Of a stretch of 34,045 nucleotides of DNA, positions 7,702-15,284 are shown piece after piece. Source of the DNA: Methanomicrobia archaeon LH_S13 (GTDB lineage Archaea > Halobacteriota > Syntropharchaeia > Alkanophagales > Methanospirareceae). The position numbers and the translations under genes are program-made. The DNA lies in assembly GCA_023659785.1 (NCBI GenBank), contig JAGXOR010000003.1, positions 1 through 34,045 on the forward strand, written 5' to 3'. How positions within the stretch are numbered: position 1 is the first letter of the stretch; the number at the start of each line of letters is the position of its first letter. The notes below the pieces were generated by a model, which saw nothing but the letters and a program-made list of their open reading frames with translations, made no database searches and was not told the DNA's origin.

Positions 7702-7737
7702 TGAACTACTCCTCGCTATCGCAAGGGGCTTCCTACT
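7702..7737 (-). mobile_element. IS605-type right end / omega-RNA-like hairpin
   Basis: On the minus strand GAAGCCCC, a hairpin (CCCCTTGC-GATA-GCGAGGAG, one mismatch) and GTAGTTCA follow directly after the tnpB remnant stop. This resembles the terminal hairpin of IS200/IS605 elements, which is also the 3' scaffold of TnpB guide RNAs. The boundary with the unknown gene remnant follows the final GTTCA. Confidence 0.5.
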
Positions 7738-8144
7738 TCAACGATAGAATTTAGGATTCTCTATCTGTCGCCCATCGCTATCAGTAAGGAAGGACTTTAT
7801 GCCCATATCCAGACCAACTCCGATCTTGGATATGCGCAACTTATCAAGCCTATTACCTGTCTTTATAACTTTGAACTCCGATTGATTCAGGATGAAGCTA
7901 TTGAACTGCCCGTATTTCTTATAGCGCAGCTTACCGACTTTTCTCCATCTCTTCTTCAACCCTTCCTTCTCTTCTTTCATCTTCGGCAGCATCGCCTGTA
8001 AATTATACCGGGAAGGAATCTTCTCGCTGTCATTCCAAATAGCTAAGAAGGAGTTGTAGAGCAACCTGCAGGCATATCTCTAACACCGATAACAACTTCT
8101 TTTCGTCTTCTTTCTTCGGATACAGCCGAAACTTATATGTTCAC
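7738..8144 (-). pseudogene. tnpB: Decayed tnpB (IS605 OrfB) gene
   Basis: TnpB is the RNA-guided nuclease of IS200/IS605 elements. From about 8135 a frame reads KFRLYPKKEDEKKLLSVLE, the normal TnpB N-terminus. After a frameshift near 8065 the 108-codon track ORF continues with LYNSFLAIWNDSEKIPSRY and reaches the first RuvC aspartate (VGLDMGIKSFLTDSDGRQIE). It stops right after NPKFYR, where the right-end hairpin begins, so the zinc-finger and RuvC-II/III parts have been deleted. A start-codon lesion is also likely (GTGAACATATAAG lacks a base compared with an open frame). It cannot encode an active nuclease. Confidence 0.75.
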
Positions 8145-8202
8145 TATATAAATACTTTTATTGGTGGTGTGGTAGAAAAGATTTATCTGCTCTCTAATAC
8201 GA

Positions 8203-8280
8203 GTTTTGAGCAGTAATAGCTGTGATTACTGACGTGTCATAAACACCCAGCGCGGAAAACGTTTTTATATCTGCCTGTAT
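8203..8280 (-). pseudogene. thiD: thiD (HMP/HMP-P kinase) internal fragment
   Basis: Twenty-six minus-strand codons read IQADIKTFSALGVYDTSVIT followed by AITAQN. This matches the conserved N-terminal block of hydroxymethylpyrimidine (phosphate) kinase (IQADLKTFSALG.YG.SVITA..AQN in E. coli ThiD). The Gly-rich block expected just upstream is missing and a stop follows two codons later. The fragment is wedged between the two IS remnants, consistent with destruction by insertion and deletion. Too short for the ORF track. Confidence 0.7.
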
Positions 8281-8317
8281 TAAGGCAAGCCTTAGAAGAG
8301 CATTTCGATATTCCTTG

Positions 8318-8450
8318 CCATATCCAAGCATAGATCAATTCGTTGTAGACAGAGATGCAACGAAGGGGAGCACTGATACCCCCGGAGCGGCAATGGTGTG
8401 GATGCCACTAACCGCAGAACCCCCTATTCTTTAGCTTGGGGAGTATGTCA
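8318..8450 (+). mobile_element. 3' remnant of a second IS605-type element (tnpB tail and omega-RNA-like end)
   Basis: On the plus strand the frame ending at 8434 reads VVDRD followed by TPGAAMVWMPLTAEPPIL, resembling a TnpB C-terminus (RuvC-III DRD, then the variable tail with a MPxxxEP motif). The same DNA forms nested stems (GCGG...CCGC, GTGG-ATG-CCAC) and ends in CCCC...GGGGAGTATGTCA, like the right-end hairpin of these elements. It is in the opposite orientation to the tnpB remnant at 7738-8144. Nothing recognisable lies between 8281 and 8317. Confidence 0.45.
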
Positions 8451-8970
8451 GTCTTATCACACTGTGCTTCTCGCGCATCTCCTTTGTTATAAAACCTATC
8501 CCGCATCTATTCCCAACTATCTCTATTGCTATTAGTTTATCAGGGTTCTTAAGGTTCACTTTTGGTTTCCTCCCGAGTATCTTCTCTACCAGGTCGTAAA
8601 AATATCCGCCAACTTCTCTTTCTACCTCCTGACTGGAGATATCTTCTTTCATTCCTCTTCTCTCAACCCAGAATCCGAAAGTATCCTCCGGCTCGATTTC
8701 GTCTATGTAACGCTCTATTCTCCTTTTTAGCATCTCTATCAGGTTCTCTGGGGATACAAAGAAAGCATCATCAATGGGTATTACCCTGTTTAAATGAAGA
8801 TATTTCTCGTTCTCTGCATCCTCTAAGAATTCCACTATATCTTCCACGCTTCCTATCAATACATCTCTAAAACCAGAACGCTCAAACTCGCCGTCCTCTT
8901 CCAATTCCTCCAATAACTCCCCCTCTATATTCTTATCTCCTATTACCAACACGTTCCAATTCTCCAACAT
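8431..8970 (-). CDS. THUMP-domain protein (Tan1-like)
   Basis: The C-terminal half carries THUMP-like blocks: FGFWVERRG, then SSQEVEREVGGYF, KVNLKNPDKLIAIEIVGNRCG. THUMP domains bind tRNA and position base-modifying enzymes; the eukaryotic protein Tan1 of similar architecture assists tRNA cytidine acetylation. The N-terminal half (MLENWNVLVIGDK...) fits Tan1-like archaeal proteins. There is a Shine-Dalgarno-like GAGGT 5 bases before the ATG. Its last residues (TYSPS) and stop codon lie in the inverted end of the neighbouring IS remnant, so the native C-terminus may have been replaced. Confidence 0.75.
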   Translation of the reverse strand: MLENWNVLVIGDKNIEGELLEELEEDGEFERSGFRDVLIGSVEDIVEFLEDAENEKYLHLNRVIPIDDAFFVSPENLIEMLKRRIERYIDEIEPEDTFGFWVERRGMKEDISSQEVEREVGGYFYDLVEKILGRKPKVNLKNPDKLIAIEIVGNRCGIGFITKEMREKHSVIRLTYSPS

Positions 8971-9020
8971 TTTTACCTCACTCCTTATTCCTTATTGAGC
9001 ATATACAGACGCTTCATTCA

Positions 9021-10085
9021 CTACAATAACTCATACAGCGTATCTCTCCTTCTCGGCGTTCTCTCTGCATCCTTTATCAATCTCTCGAAGTCCTCTGGGT
9101 TCATATACTCACCAGCCAGGGAACCTGATAACCTTGAGATGCTCTCTTCCATCAGCGTCCCACCTAAATCGTTCACGCCAAAATGAAGCATCTCCCGCAC
9201 ATCCGTCACTCCCAACTTTACCCATGATGCCTGCACGTTCACACAATAAGGATGAAGAATAACTCTTGATAGCGCATGCACGGTTGCATTTTCCGAAAAA
9301 GAAAATTCTCTGTCCACCATTCGCCCCAATTCGTTGTTCTTTCGCATGAATTTCAGCGGCACGAACTCCGTAAATCCTCCCGTCTCCTTTTGTATCTCCC
9401 TTATTTTAAATATATGGTCTATCCTGTCCTCTAAGGATTCAATATGCCCATACATGATTGTAGCAGTTGATGGAATGCCCAACCGATGCGCAGTCTTTAT
9501 TATCTCCGCCCATTTATCCGTTTTTATCTTCTTAGGGCATATTACTTCTCTTATAGAATCATCGAGTATTTCTGCCGCCGTTCCCGGAATAGAACCCAGT
9601 CCTGCATTTTTTAATTCTTTCAGCACTTCTTCTTCGCTCATCCCGGAATTTCTTGCCACATGGTATATCTCCATCGGCGAAAAGGCATGTAGATGCACAT
9701 CAAAATTCGACTTTATGCTTTCAATAATTCCACAATAGTCTGCTATGGCGAGGTCAGGGTGCAGTCCACCTTGAATGCATATCTCCGTTGCCTCGTTATT
9801 CACCGCTTCTTCAATCTTACTCAAAACCGCATCCATACTCAACAAATACCCGCGTTCCTTCTCTTCTCGGAACGCACAAAACTTGCAGTTGCCTACACAA
9901 ACATTCGTGAAGTTTATGTTCCTGTTCACTACGTAAGTGACAACATCTCCTTTCTTCTTCTTACGCAGTTCATCCGCGAGGTGGAACAAATAAGAGGGGT
10001 TACTCGCTAAAAATATCGCATCTTCTCTTTCAATCTCACCCTTTCTTATCTTCTCGTATAACTCGTCAAATTCGTTTCTCATCAT
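9021..10085 (-). CDS. cofH: CofH subunit of FO synthase (F420 biosynthesis)
   Basis: CofH is a radical SAM enzyme that, with CofG, joins tyrosine-derived 4-hydroxybenzyl to 5-amino-6-ribitylaminouracil to make FO, the chromophore of coenzyme F420. The cluster motif CVGNCKFCAF (CxxxCxxC), then GGLHPDL, HAFSPMEIYH and a DDSIRE/PGTAAEIL block identify the family. Length from the chosen ATG at 10085 is 354 residues, normal for CofH. The track start at 10175 adds 30 residues with no family character. No clear ribosome-binding site is visible. It lies 168 bases downstream of the marker 2 gene on the same strand; cofG is not in this window. Confidence 0.9.
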   Translation of the reverse strand: MMRNEFDELYEKIRKGEIEREDAIFLASNPSYLFHLADELRKKKKGDVVTYVVNRNINFTNVCVGNCKFCAFREEKERGYLLSMDAVLSKIEEAVNNEATEICIQGGLHPDLAIADYCGIIESIKSNFDVHLHAFSPMEIYHVARNSGMSEEEVLKELKNAGLGSIPGTAAEILDDSIREVICPKKIKTDKWAEIIKTAHRLGIPSTATIMYGHIESLEDRIDHIFKIREIQKETGGFTEFVPLKFMRKNNELGRMVDREFSFSENATVHALSRVILHPYCVNVQASWVKLGVTDVREMLHFGVNDLGGTLMEESISRLSGSLAGEYMNPEDFERLIKDAERTPRRRDTLYELL

Positions 10086-10225
10086 ACACTGGCAATGAGA
10101 CAGCGTCCTTCGTGAGGGGTAGGAATTACCCTCTTCACATCCCATATTATTTTTCGTGCTCCCTCTAATAACCACAGCTTATTACTATTTTCGCATTTTT
10201 CTTCCTACGCAGTTTGTGGTATCAG

Positions 10226-10260
10226 CTAACATCTAACATCTAACCTCTAATCCCTAATCT
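10226..10260. repeat. Heptanucleotide tandem repeat (CTAAYMY-like)
   Basis: Five consecutive 7-mers: CTAACAT twice, then CTAACCT, CTAATCC, CTAATCT. The array covers the marker 2 stop codon and the gap before cofH. Confidence 0.7.
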
Positions 10261-11273
10261 CTGTGCTTTATCCCTGTTATTATCTCCTTATTAAGGTCAA
10301 ATACCGTTGCTGTCTCCGCTCCATTTGTTATCCTCAACTTCTTGCTGTTGTCTATCTCACCAATGATAGAAGCATCTATCCCTTCATCTCCGAATATTTC
10401 GATACATTCCGCTCCTTTCTCATCGTTCTCGACAGTGAGCACAAATCCTGTCCCGGGATACATCTTCAGCCAATGCTCAAAACCGATTGGCATTTTTTCC
10501 ACCTTCGGTCTCGGTATCTTCTCCAGCTCCACAATTGCTCCTACACCAGACGATTCAAGTAACATTCCAAGCGTGCCCAAAGTGCCGGGATTGCTTATGT
10601 CCTTCCCCGCAGTTGCTAACTTCTTCTCCCCTATCTCTACTATTGTATCCAACTGCCTTTTTATCTCGCCAGGTGACCTTTTTGTCGTGTTGTCCCAGGC
10701 TAAATTGTAGCTTGGGTATATTCTACCATCGAGGTCAATCCCTGCTAATACCTTGTCACCCGGTTTCGCACCGCTTGAAAATATGACACTATCCCTCTTT
10801 ACCTTCCCGATTATTCCAACATCCAGTGCATCATAAGCAGTGTCAGGATGTAAATGTCCGCCTACCATCGGCACACCGAATCTTTTCACGCCTTCCCCTA
10901 TTCCTCTTCCCAGTTCTGCACATATATCCTTCTTCTGTGTTGACATCAGATTCACCATAGCCAGGGGTGTGCCCCCCATTGCGGCTATGTCATTCACATT
11001 TACAAGCACGGAGCAATATCCCGCCCACCAGGGGTCGGCACTCAACAACTTACCCCAAATACCGTCCACAGCAAGCAAAATGAAATTATCACCGTCAATT
11101 TTAAGCACTGCAGCATCCTCTCCGAACCCCTCTATCGTTCTACTTCCTACTCGGTCTGAATCACCAAGCCTTTTTACAAGGTCACTTATTGCTCTTTTTC
11201 GCTTCACTCCCTCAAAGTTTCTCAGACCTTCTACCAATGATTCCAGCCCTTCCCCTTCTTTTGCGCTCTCCAT
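10254..11273 (-). CDS. Methanogenesis marker protein 2 (AIR-synthase-like)
   Basis: The 339-residue protein has the PurM/SelD/ThiL-type ATP-binding fold: GEDAAVLKIDGDNFILLAVDG, VNVNDIAAMGGTPLAMVNLM, and GGHLHPDTAYDALDVGIIGK. This arrangement is that of the methanogenesis marker 2 family, conserved in methanogens and relatives with methyl-coenzyme M reductase; the precise reaction is unknown to me. The fold suggests ATP-dependent activation of a carboxyl, amide or selenide-type group. An SD-like GAGAGG precedes the start. It begins 10 bases after the HAD-like gene stops and is probably cotranscribed with it. Confidence 0.85.
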   Translation of the reverse strand: MESAKEGEGLESLVEGLRNFEGVKRKRAISDLVKRLGDSDRVGSRTIEGFGEDAAVLKIDGDNFILLAVDGIWGKLLSADPWWAGYCSVLVNVNDIAAMGGTPLAMVNLMSTQKKDICAELGRGIGEGVKRFGVPMVGGHLHPDTAYDALDVGIIGKVKRDSVIFSSGAKPGDKVLAGIDLDGRIYPSYNLAWDNTTKRSPGEIKRQLDTIVEIGEKKLATAGKDISNPGTLGTLGMLLESSGVGAIVELEKIPRPKVEKMPIGFEHWLKMYPGTGFVLTVENDEKGAECIEIFGDEGIDASIIGEIDNSKKLRITNGAETATVFDLNKEIITGIKHRD

Positions 11274-11283
11274 TTTTATCCTC

Positions 11284-12138
11284 TCATCTAATCTCTTCTA
11301 TTATTCCCTTTACTTCCTCTATATCTTTTATCCTGAAATCCGCAACCTCAAAAATCCTCCTCTGTCTGTCTGCTTCTTCTTGCAGCGACAACACCGTGAT
11401 ATCCGCCTCCCGCATCGCAAGATAATCATTCCTGTCGTCCCCCACCATTATCACCTTATGCTCTTCCTTCAACTTCTTTACCAAATCCCTCTTATCCTCT
11501 GGTTTCATCATTCCAAAAATATTGTCCGCTGGTATGTCAGGTAAATATGTCTCCATTTCCTCTCCTTCTATCCTATCCCCGGATGCGACAAAAACCAGGA
11601 TGCCCATCTCACGTAATTCTTTTAGCAGTTTTAGCGTTCCAGGGAAAAAACGTATACCCCCAGCAATCACGTATTTTATCACTCCTCCTGCCACATCCAT
11701 AATCAAACCCACCCCTACCACTGGAAGGATATCGCACCTCCTTAAAAGTGACATCGTTTCATACACGTCCTTCAATTTAACGTTTTTATCCTTCCAAATT
11801 GCTTCCATTACTTCATTGTCACTAATCCCTTTTTTCTTATAAACCACCTTATTTTCTATTCTTTTCTTGCGCATCAACTCAGATAGAATTTCGTAAGGTT
11901 CTTCTTTCTCCAGCGTTTCTTCATATCTTGTCTTTAAAATTGTCATCGCACCCCTTTCAAGCCTGTCCGTACAGGTCGTTCCTGCAACTCTGCTCCGTTT
12001 TGTCACGCCTCTTTCCATATTTTTTATAATCCTGAAAGGTGCGTATAAAACGCCGGCACCGTCAAAAACAACCGCTACCTCAGACATTCTAATTCTCTCT
12101 CCCATTCCCATCCTATAACTCCTACTTTTCTCAGCCAT
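11284..12138 (-). CDS. HAD-like protein in the methanogenesis marker 2 operon
   Basis: Haloacid dehalogenase features are visible: VAVVFDGAGVLY (motif I, but the second Asp of DxD is Gly), VFVASGD (motif II region), a Lys in KPEDKRDLVKKL, and VGDDRNDYLAMREAD (motif IV). The missing second Asp suggests altered or lost phosphatase chemistry. The protein is 284 residues from the first ATG; the HAD core starts after M18, so initiation at 12087 (267 residues) is an alternative. It is directly upstream of the marker 2 gene, which hints at a shared pathway. A 19-base palindrome lies 5 bases before the ATG. Confidence 0.75.
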   Translation of the reverse strand: MAEKSRSYRMGMGERIRMSEVAVVFDGAGVLYAPFRIIKNMERGVTKRSRVAGTTCTDRLERGAMTILKTRYEETLEKEEPYEILSELMRKKRIENKVVYKKKGISDNEVMEAIWKDKNVKLKDVYETMSLLRRCDILPVVGVGLIMDVAGGVIKYVIAGGIRFFPGTLKLLKELREMGILVFVASGDRIEGEEMETYLPDIPADNIFGMMKPEDKRDLVKKLKEEHKVIMVGDDRNDYLAMREADITVLSLQEEADRQRRIFEVADFRIKDIEEVKGIIEEIR

Positions 12139-12143
12139 AAAAC

Positions 12144-12218
12144 CTTTCTTTAAAAAAGAAAGATAACTTTACCAAAGAAACAACTATTTTTTGATAAAAC
12201 TTTCTTCTAAAAAGTTTT
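12144..12218. promoter_or_regulatory. Divergent HAD-mcm regulatory region with two inverted repeats
   Basis: The 100-base AT-rich gap holds CTTTCTTTAAAAAAGAAAG (12144-12162), near the HAD gene start, and AAAACTTT-CTTCTAA-AAAGTTTT (12196-12218, perfect 8-bp arms), near mcm. TATA-like segments overlap both. An SD-like GAAAGGTGAT precedes the mcm ATG, so mcm has a short leader. Confidence 0.45.
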
Positions 12219-12238
12219 AATAGAAAGGTGATAATAAA

Positions 12239-14344
12239 ATGATGCAGGACCTGATAACAGAGAGGTGGGAGGACTTTCTGAAGCGGTATTGTTGGAACGG
12301 GCTTATAGATATGTCAAATTCTTATCCGGAAAAGCGTAGTTTGTTTGTCAAATTCTCTGATATGGACATATATGACCCGAATCTTGCAGATATGCTTTTA
12401 GAAGACCCTGATGTGGCAATTGCTTCTGCAACACATGCTTTAAGGGAGATGGATATTCCCACGGGTGTTACACTTGATGAAGCTAATCTTCGTATAATTA
12501 AGCTTCCGAGAAAGGTGAAGATACGGGATATCCGAAGCAACGACATAGGTAAGCTGGTGAGTATAGAGGGGCTGATAACAAAGGCGACCGAGGTGAGACC
12601 GAGAGTAGTGGAAGCGGTATTTGAATGCCCTTTTTGCGGGCATATCTTTTCGCTAGAGCAGAGTGGAAGGCAATTCAAAGAGCCGAGGGAGTGCGAGCGC
12701 GAGAGTGGTGGCTGTGGTAGAAAGATACAGCATTTTAAGTTATTGGTGGATAAGTGCAAATTCGCAAATGCGCAAAAGATAAAGTTACAGGAGTCGCCTG
12801 AGGAATTAAGAGGCGGAGAATTACCACAAGCGATAGATGTCAATCTGGAAGACGACATTTCAGGTGAGGTCTCTCCCGGCGACCGGGTAATTGTTACCGG
12901 TATTATCAGGTCATATCAGAGGACGACACAATTTGGGAAGACGCCTTTCTTCGATATATACTTAGATGGCAATTCGTTGGAAATAAAGGAGGAGGAGTTT
13001 GAAGAGATAGAGATAACAGAGGAGGATGAGCGAGAAATAATGGAACTCAAGGATCAGCCGGACGTGTATGAGAAGCTTATAAAAAGCATCGCTCCCTCTA
13101 TCTATGGCTATGAAGAGATAAAAGAAGCGATGATTCTCCAATTGTTCGCAGGCATTCCAAAAGAGTTGCCGGACGAGACGCGAGTGAGAGGCGACATACA
13201 CTTGCTTCTCGTTGGAGATCCGGGAGTCGCAAAGAGTCAACTACTCACCTACTTAGTGAAGTTAGCACCTCGTGGTTTATACACAGGAGGTAAGAGCAGC
13301 ACTTCTGCGGGGCTTACTGCTGCCGCTGTTAAAGACGAGTTTGGGGAAGGGCGCTGGACTTTAGAAGCTGGTGCATTAGTGCTTGCGGACAAAGGAATAG
13401 CAGCGGTGGATGAGATAGACAAGATGGAGAAAAAGGACCGTGAGGCGCTACATGAGGCGATGGAACAGCAAACGGTGAGTATAGCGAAGGCTGGGGTAAT
13501 GGCAAGGTTAAACTCAAGGTGTGCCTTGTTAGCAGCTGCGAATCCCAAATACGGGCGTTTTGATAAATACACGCCGATTGCGGAGCAGATAAATATGCCT
13601 CCTACACTGATGTCAAGATTCGATCTTATTTTTACCATGATGGACCGACCGAATGAAGAGAGGGACACGAAGACTGCAGAACATATATTAGAGACGCATT
13701 ACGCTGGTGAACTTCTTGCAAGGTCTGAGAACATAGGTAAAGTGGACAAGGGGGAAAAAGAGCATTTCGGGGAGGCGATGCAAATAATGGAGCCGGAAGT
13801 AGCAGGGGGATTATTTAGAAAATACGTTGCATGGAGCAAAAGAAATGTATTTCCTGTGATGACTGAAGAAGCGAAAAACAAGTTCATGGATTTTTATATC
13901 GGGCTTCGCAGACAAGGGTATGAGGATGAAGATGCGCCAGTTCCTGTGACAGCACGGCAGTTAGAAGCGTTGATCAGGCTGGGCGAGGCGAGGGCTCGGA
14001 CCAGGCTGAGTGATAAAATAACGGCTGAAGATGCTGAACGTGTAATTAACGTGGTTACATACTGCTTGAAACGTGTTTTTGTTGACCCCGAAACCGGTAA
14101 GCTGGATACCGATTGGATAACCGTTGGCACGACTAAAACACGGAGGGACCGAGCAAGGTCCGTAAGGGAGATAATAAAGGAGTTGGAGAAGGAATACGGC
14201 GATGAAGTTCCGATAGAAGAGGTGCTTGACCTTGCGGAGGAGGAGGGGATGGAAAGAGAAAAGGCTGAGGAGATAATAGAGGTGATGAAGCGGGATGGGA
14301 TATTGTTTGCACCGGGAAGTGGCGTGATTAAGTTCGTGAGGTAA
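12239..14344 (+). CDS. mcm: MCM replicative DNA helicase
   Basis: MCM forms the hexameric ring that unwinds DNA at archaeal replication forks. The 701-residue protein has the usual order: N-terminal domain with a zinc site (CPFCGHIF near residue 129, then CERESGGCGRK), AAA+ core with Walker A GDPGVAKSQ (about 325), Walker B VDEIDKM (about 389), sensor NPKYGRFD and arginine finger SRFDLIF (about 459), and a C-terminal winged-helix-like end. There is no intein. The start at the first ATG (a second ATG follows at once) is supported by an SD-like GGTGAT. rsmA lies downstream after about 120 bases. Confidence 0.97.
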   Translation: MMQDLITERWEDFLKRYCWNGLIDMSNSYPEKRSLFVKFSDMDIYDPNLADMLLEDPDVAIASATHALREMDIPTGVTLDEANLRIIKLPRKVKIRDIRSNDIGKLVSIEGLITKATEVRPRVVEAVFECPFCGHIFSLEQSGRQFKEPRECERESGGCGRKIQHFKLLVDKCKFANAQKIKLQESPEELRGGELPQAIDVNLEDDISGEVSPGDRVIVTGIIRSYQRTTQFGKTPFFDIYLDGNSLEIKEEEFEEIEITEEDEREIMELKDQPDVYEKLIKSIAPSIYGYEEIKEAMILQLFAGIPKELPDETRVRGDIHLLLVGDPGVAKSQLLTYLVKLAPRGLYTGGKSSTSAGLTAAAVKDEFGEGRWTLEAGALVLADKGIAAVDEIDKMEKKDREALHEAMEQQTVSIAKAGVMARLNSRCALLAAANPKYGRFDKYTPIAEQINMPPTLMSRFDLIFTMMDRPNEERDTKTAEHILETHYAGELLARSENIGKVDKGEKEHFGEAMQIMEPEVAGGLFRKYVAWSKRNVFPVMTEEAKNKFMDFYIGLRRQGYEDEDAPVPVTARQLEALIRLGEARARTRLSDKITAEDAERVINVVTYCLKRVFVDPETGKLDTDWITVGTTKTRRDRARSVREIIKELEKEYGDEVPIEEVLDLAEEEGMEREKAEEIIEVMKRDGILFAPGSGVIKFVR

Positions 14345-14463
14345 GTTATAAAACCACGAGATTTTACGAGATTTACACAGAAGAGAGAAAATGAAAATAG
14401 GCATATTAGGGCCCGCAGCAGAGTTGTGGCTCTTCCAAGTTCTTTAAGAATATCTTCTACGAA

Positions 14464-15249
14464 ATGGAAGTTAAAAAAATCCTTATGGAGCGAGGCGTAA
14501 GAGCTGCGAGAAGTCATGGTCAGTATTTTTTGAGTGATGACCGTGTGGCAGCGAGAATGGTGGAATATGCAGGTGTAGAGAGCGGTGATGTGGTGCTGGA
14601 AATAGGTGCAGGACTGGGAAGCGTCACCGAGAAATTGGTAAGCAAAGCGAAGAAAGTTTATGCTGTGGAAAAGGACAAAGAACTCTGTGAGATATTAAGG
14701 GAGCAATATGGGAATAAAGAAAGCAAAATAGAGGTGATAGAAAGCGACATTATGAAAATAGAACTACCGGAATTTGATAAAGTCATTGCGAGCATACCCT
14801 TTTCTTTGTCATCGCCAATCACTTATAAATTGCTGCTTCATAATGCTGGCTTCGGGCTTGCTGTGCTGTTATATCAGAAAGAGTTTGCGCAGAAATTGGT
14901 TGCAAAACCCAAGTCGAATTTGTATGGGCGTTTATCAGTTATCGTGCAGGCACTTGTAGACGTTGAAATTGTTGAGTTCGTTCATCGAGATGCTTTTTAT
15001 CCATCGCCAAATATTAAAGCAGCGGTAGTGAGGTTGAAGGAGAAGGAGAAGGAGAAAGAGAAAAGAATAGTAGAGGAGAAAAAGGAGTTTTTTGAGTTCG
15101 TTACTACGGCGTTCGGGCACAGGAGAAAGAAGATGAGGAATATATTTAAAACAAAACTTCCGGAAAGCTCGGCACTTGAGGAATTGGATAGGAGACCGGA
15201 GGAGTTGAGCCCCGAGAAATTTGTAAAAGTGAAACAATACGATTACTAA
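14464..15249 (+). CDS. rsmA: rRNA adenine N6,N6-dimethyltransferase
   Basis: RsmA/KsgA/Dim1 dimethylates two adjacent adenines in helix 45 of 16S rRNA during small-subunit assembly. Family features are SHGQYFLSDDRVAARMVEYA at the N-terminus, the SAM site LEIGAGLGSVTEKL, the acidic KVYAVEKD, and AFYPSPNIKAAVVRL. The catalytic motif IV, normally N-[IL]-P-[YF], reads SIPF here (Ser at about residue 110): the Asn that should contact the target adenine is replaced. A KEKEKEKEKE tract follows the catalytic domain. Length (261) is normal. It could still act as an assembly factor; loss of catalysis is only inferred. Confidence 0.88.
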   Translation: MEVKKILMERGVRAARSHGQYFLSDDRVAARMVEYAGVESGDVVLEIGAGLGSVTEKLVSKAKKVYAVEKDKELCEILREQYGNKESKIEVIESDIMKIELPEFDKVIASIPFSLSSPITYKLLLHNAGFGLAVLLYQKEFAQKLVAKPKSNLYGRLSVIVQALVDVEIVEFVHRDAFYPSPNIKAAVVRLKEKEKEKEKRIVEEKKEFFEFVTTAFGHRRKKMRNIFKTKLPESSALEELDRRPEELSPEKFVKVKQYDY

Positions 15250-15284
15250 AATTATGCAATTACTGACAAGAAGTGCAGAATAAT

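Noticed and set aside
10090-10150. GGGTA-loop-TACCC element upstream of cofH, considered as another IS605 end
   Set aside because: The flanking hairpin and GTTCA-type end are absent and no tnpB trace is near.
14391-14447. Short plus-strand ORF starting MKIGILGPA, like a prephenate dehydratase N-terminus
   Set aside because: Only nine residues fit and the rest does not continue the family; too little to call a pseudogene.
12322-14517. Several long minus-strand ORFs under mcm
   Set aside because: Ser/Leu-rich shadows of a clear MCM gene without motifs.
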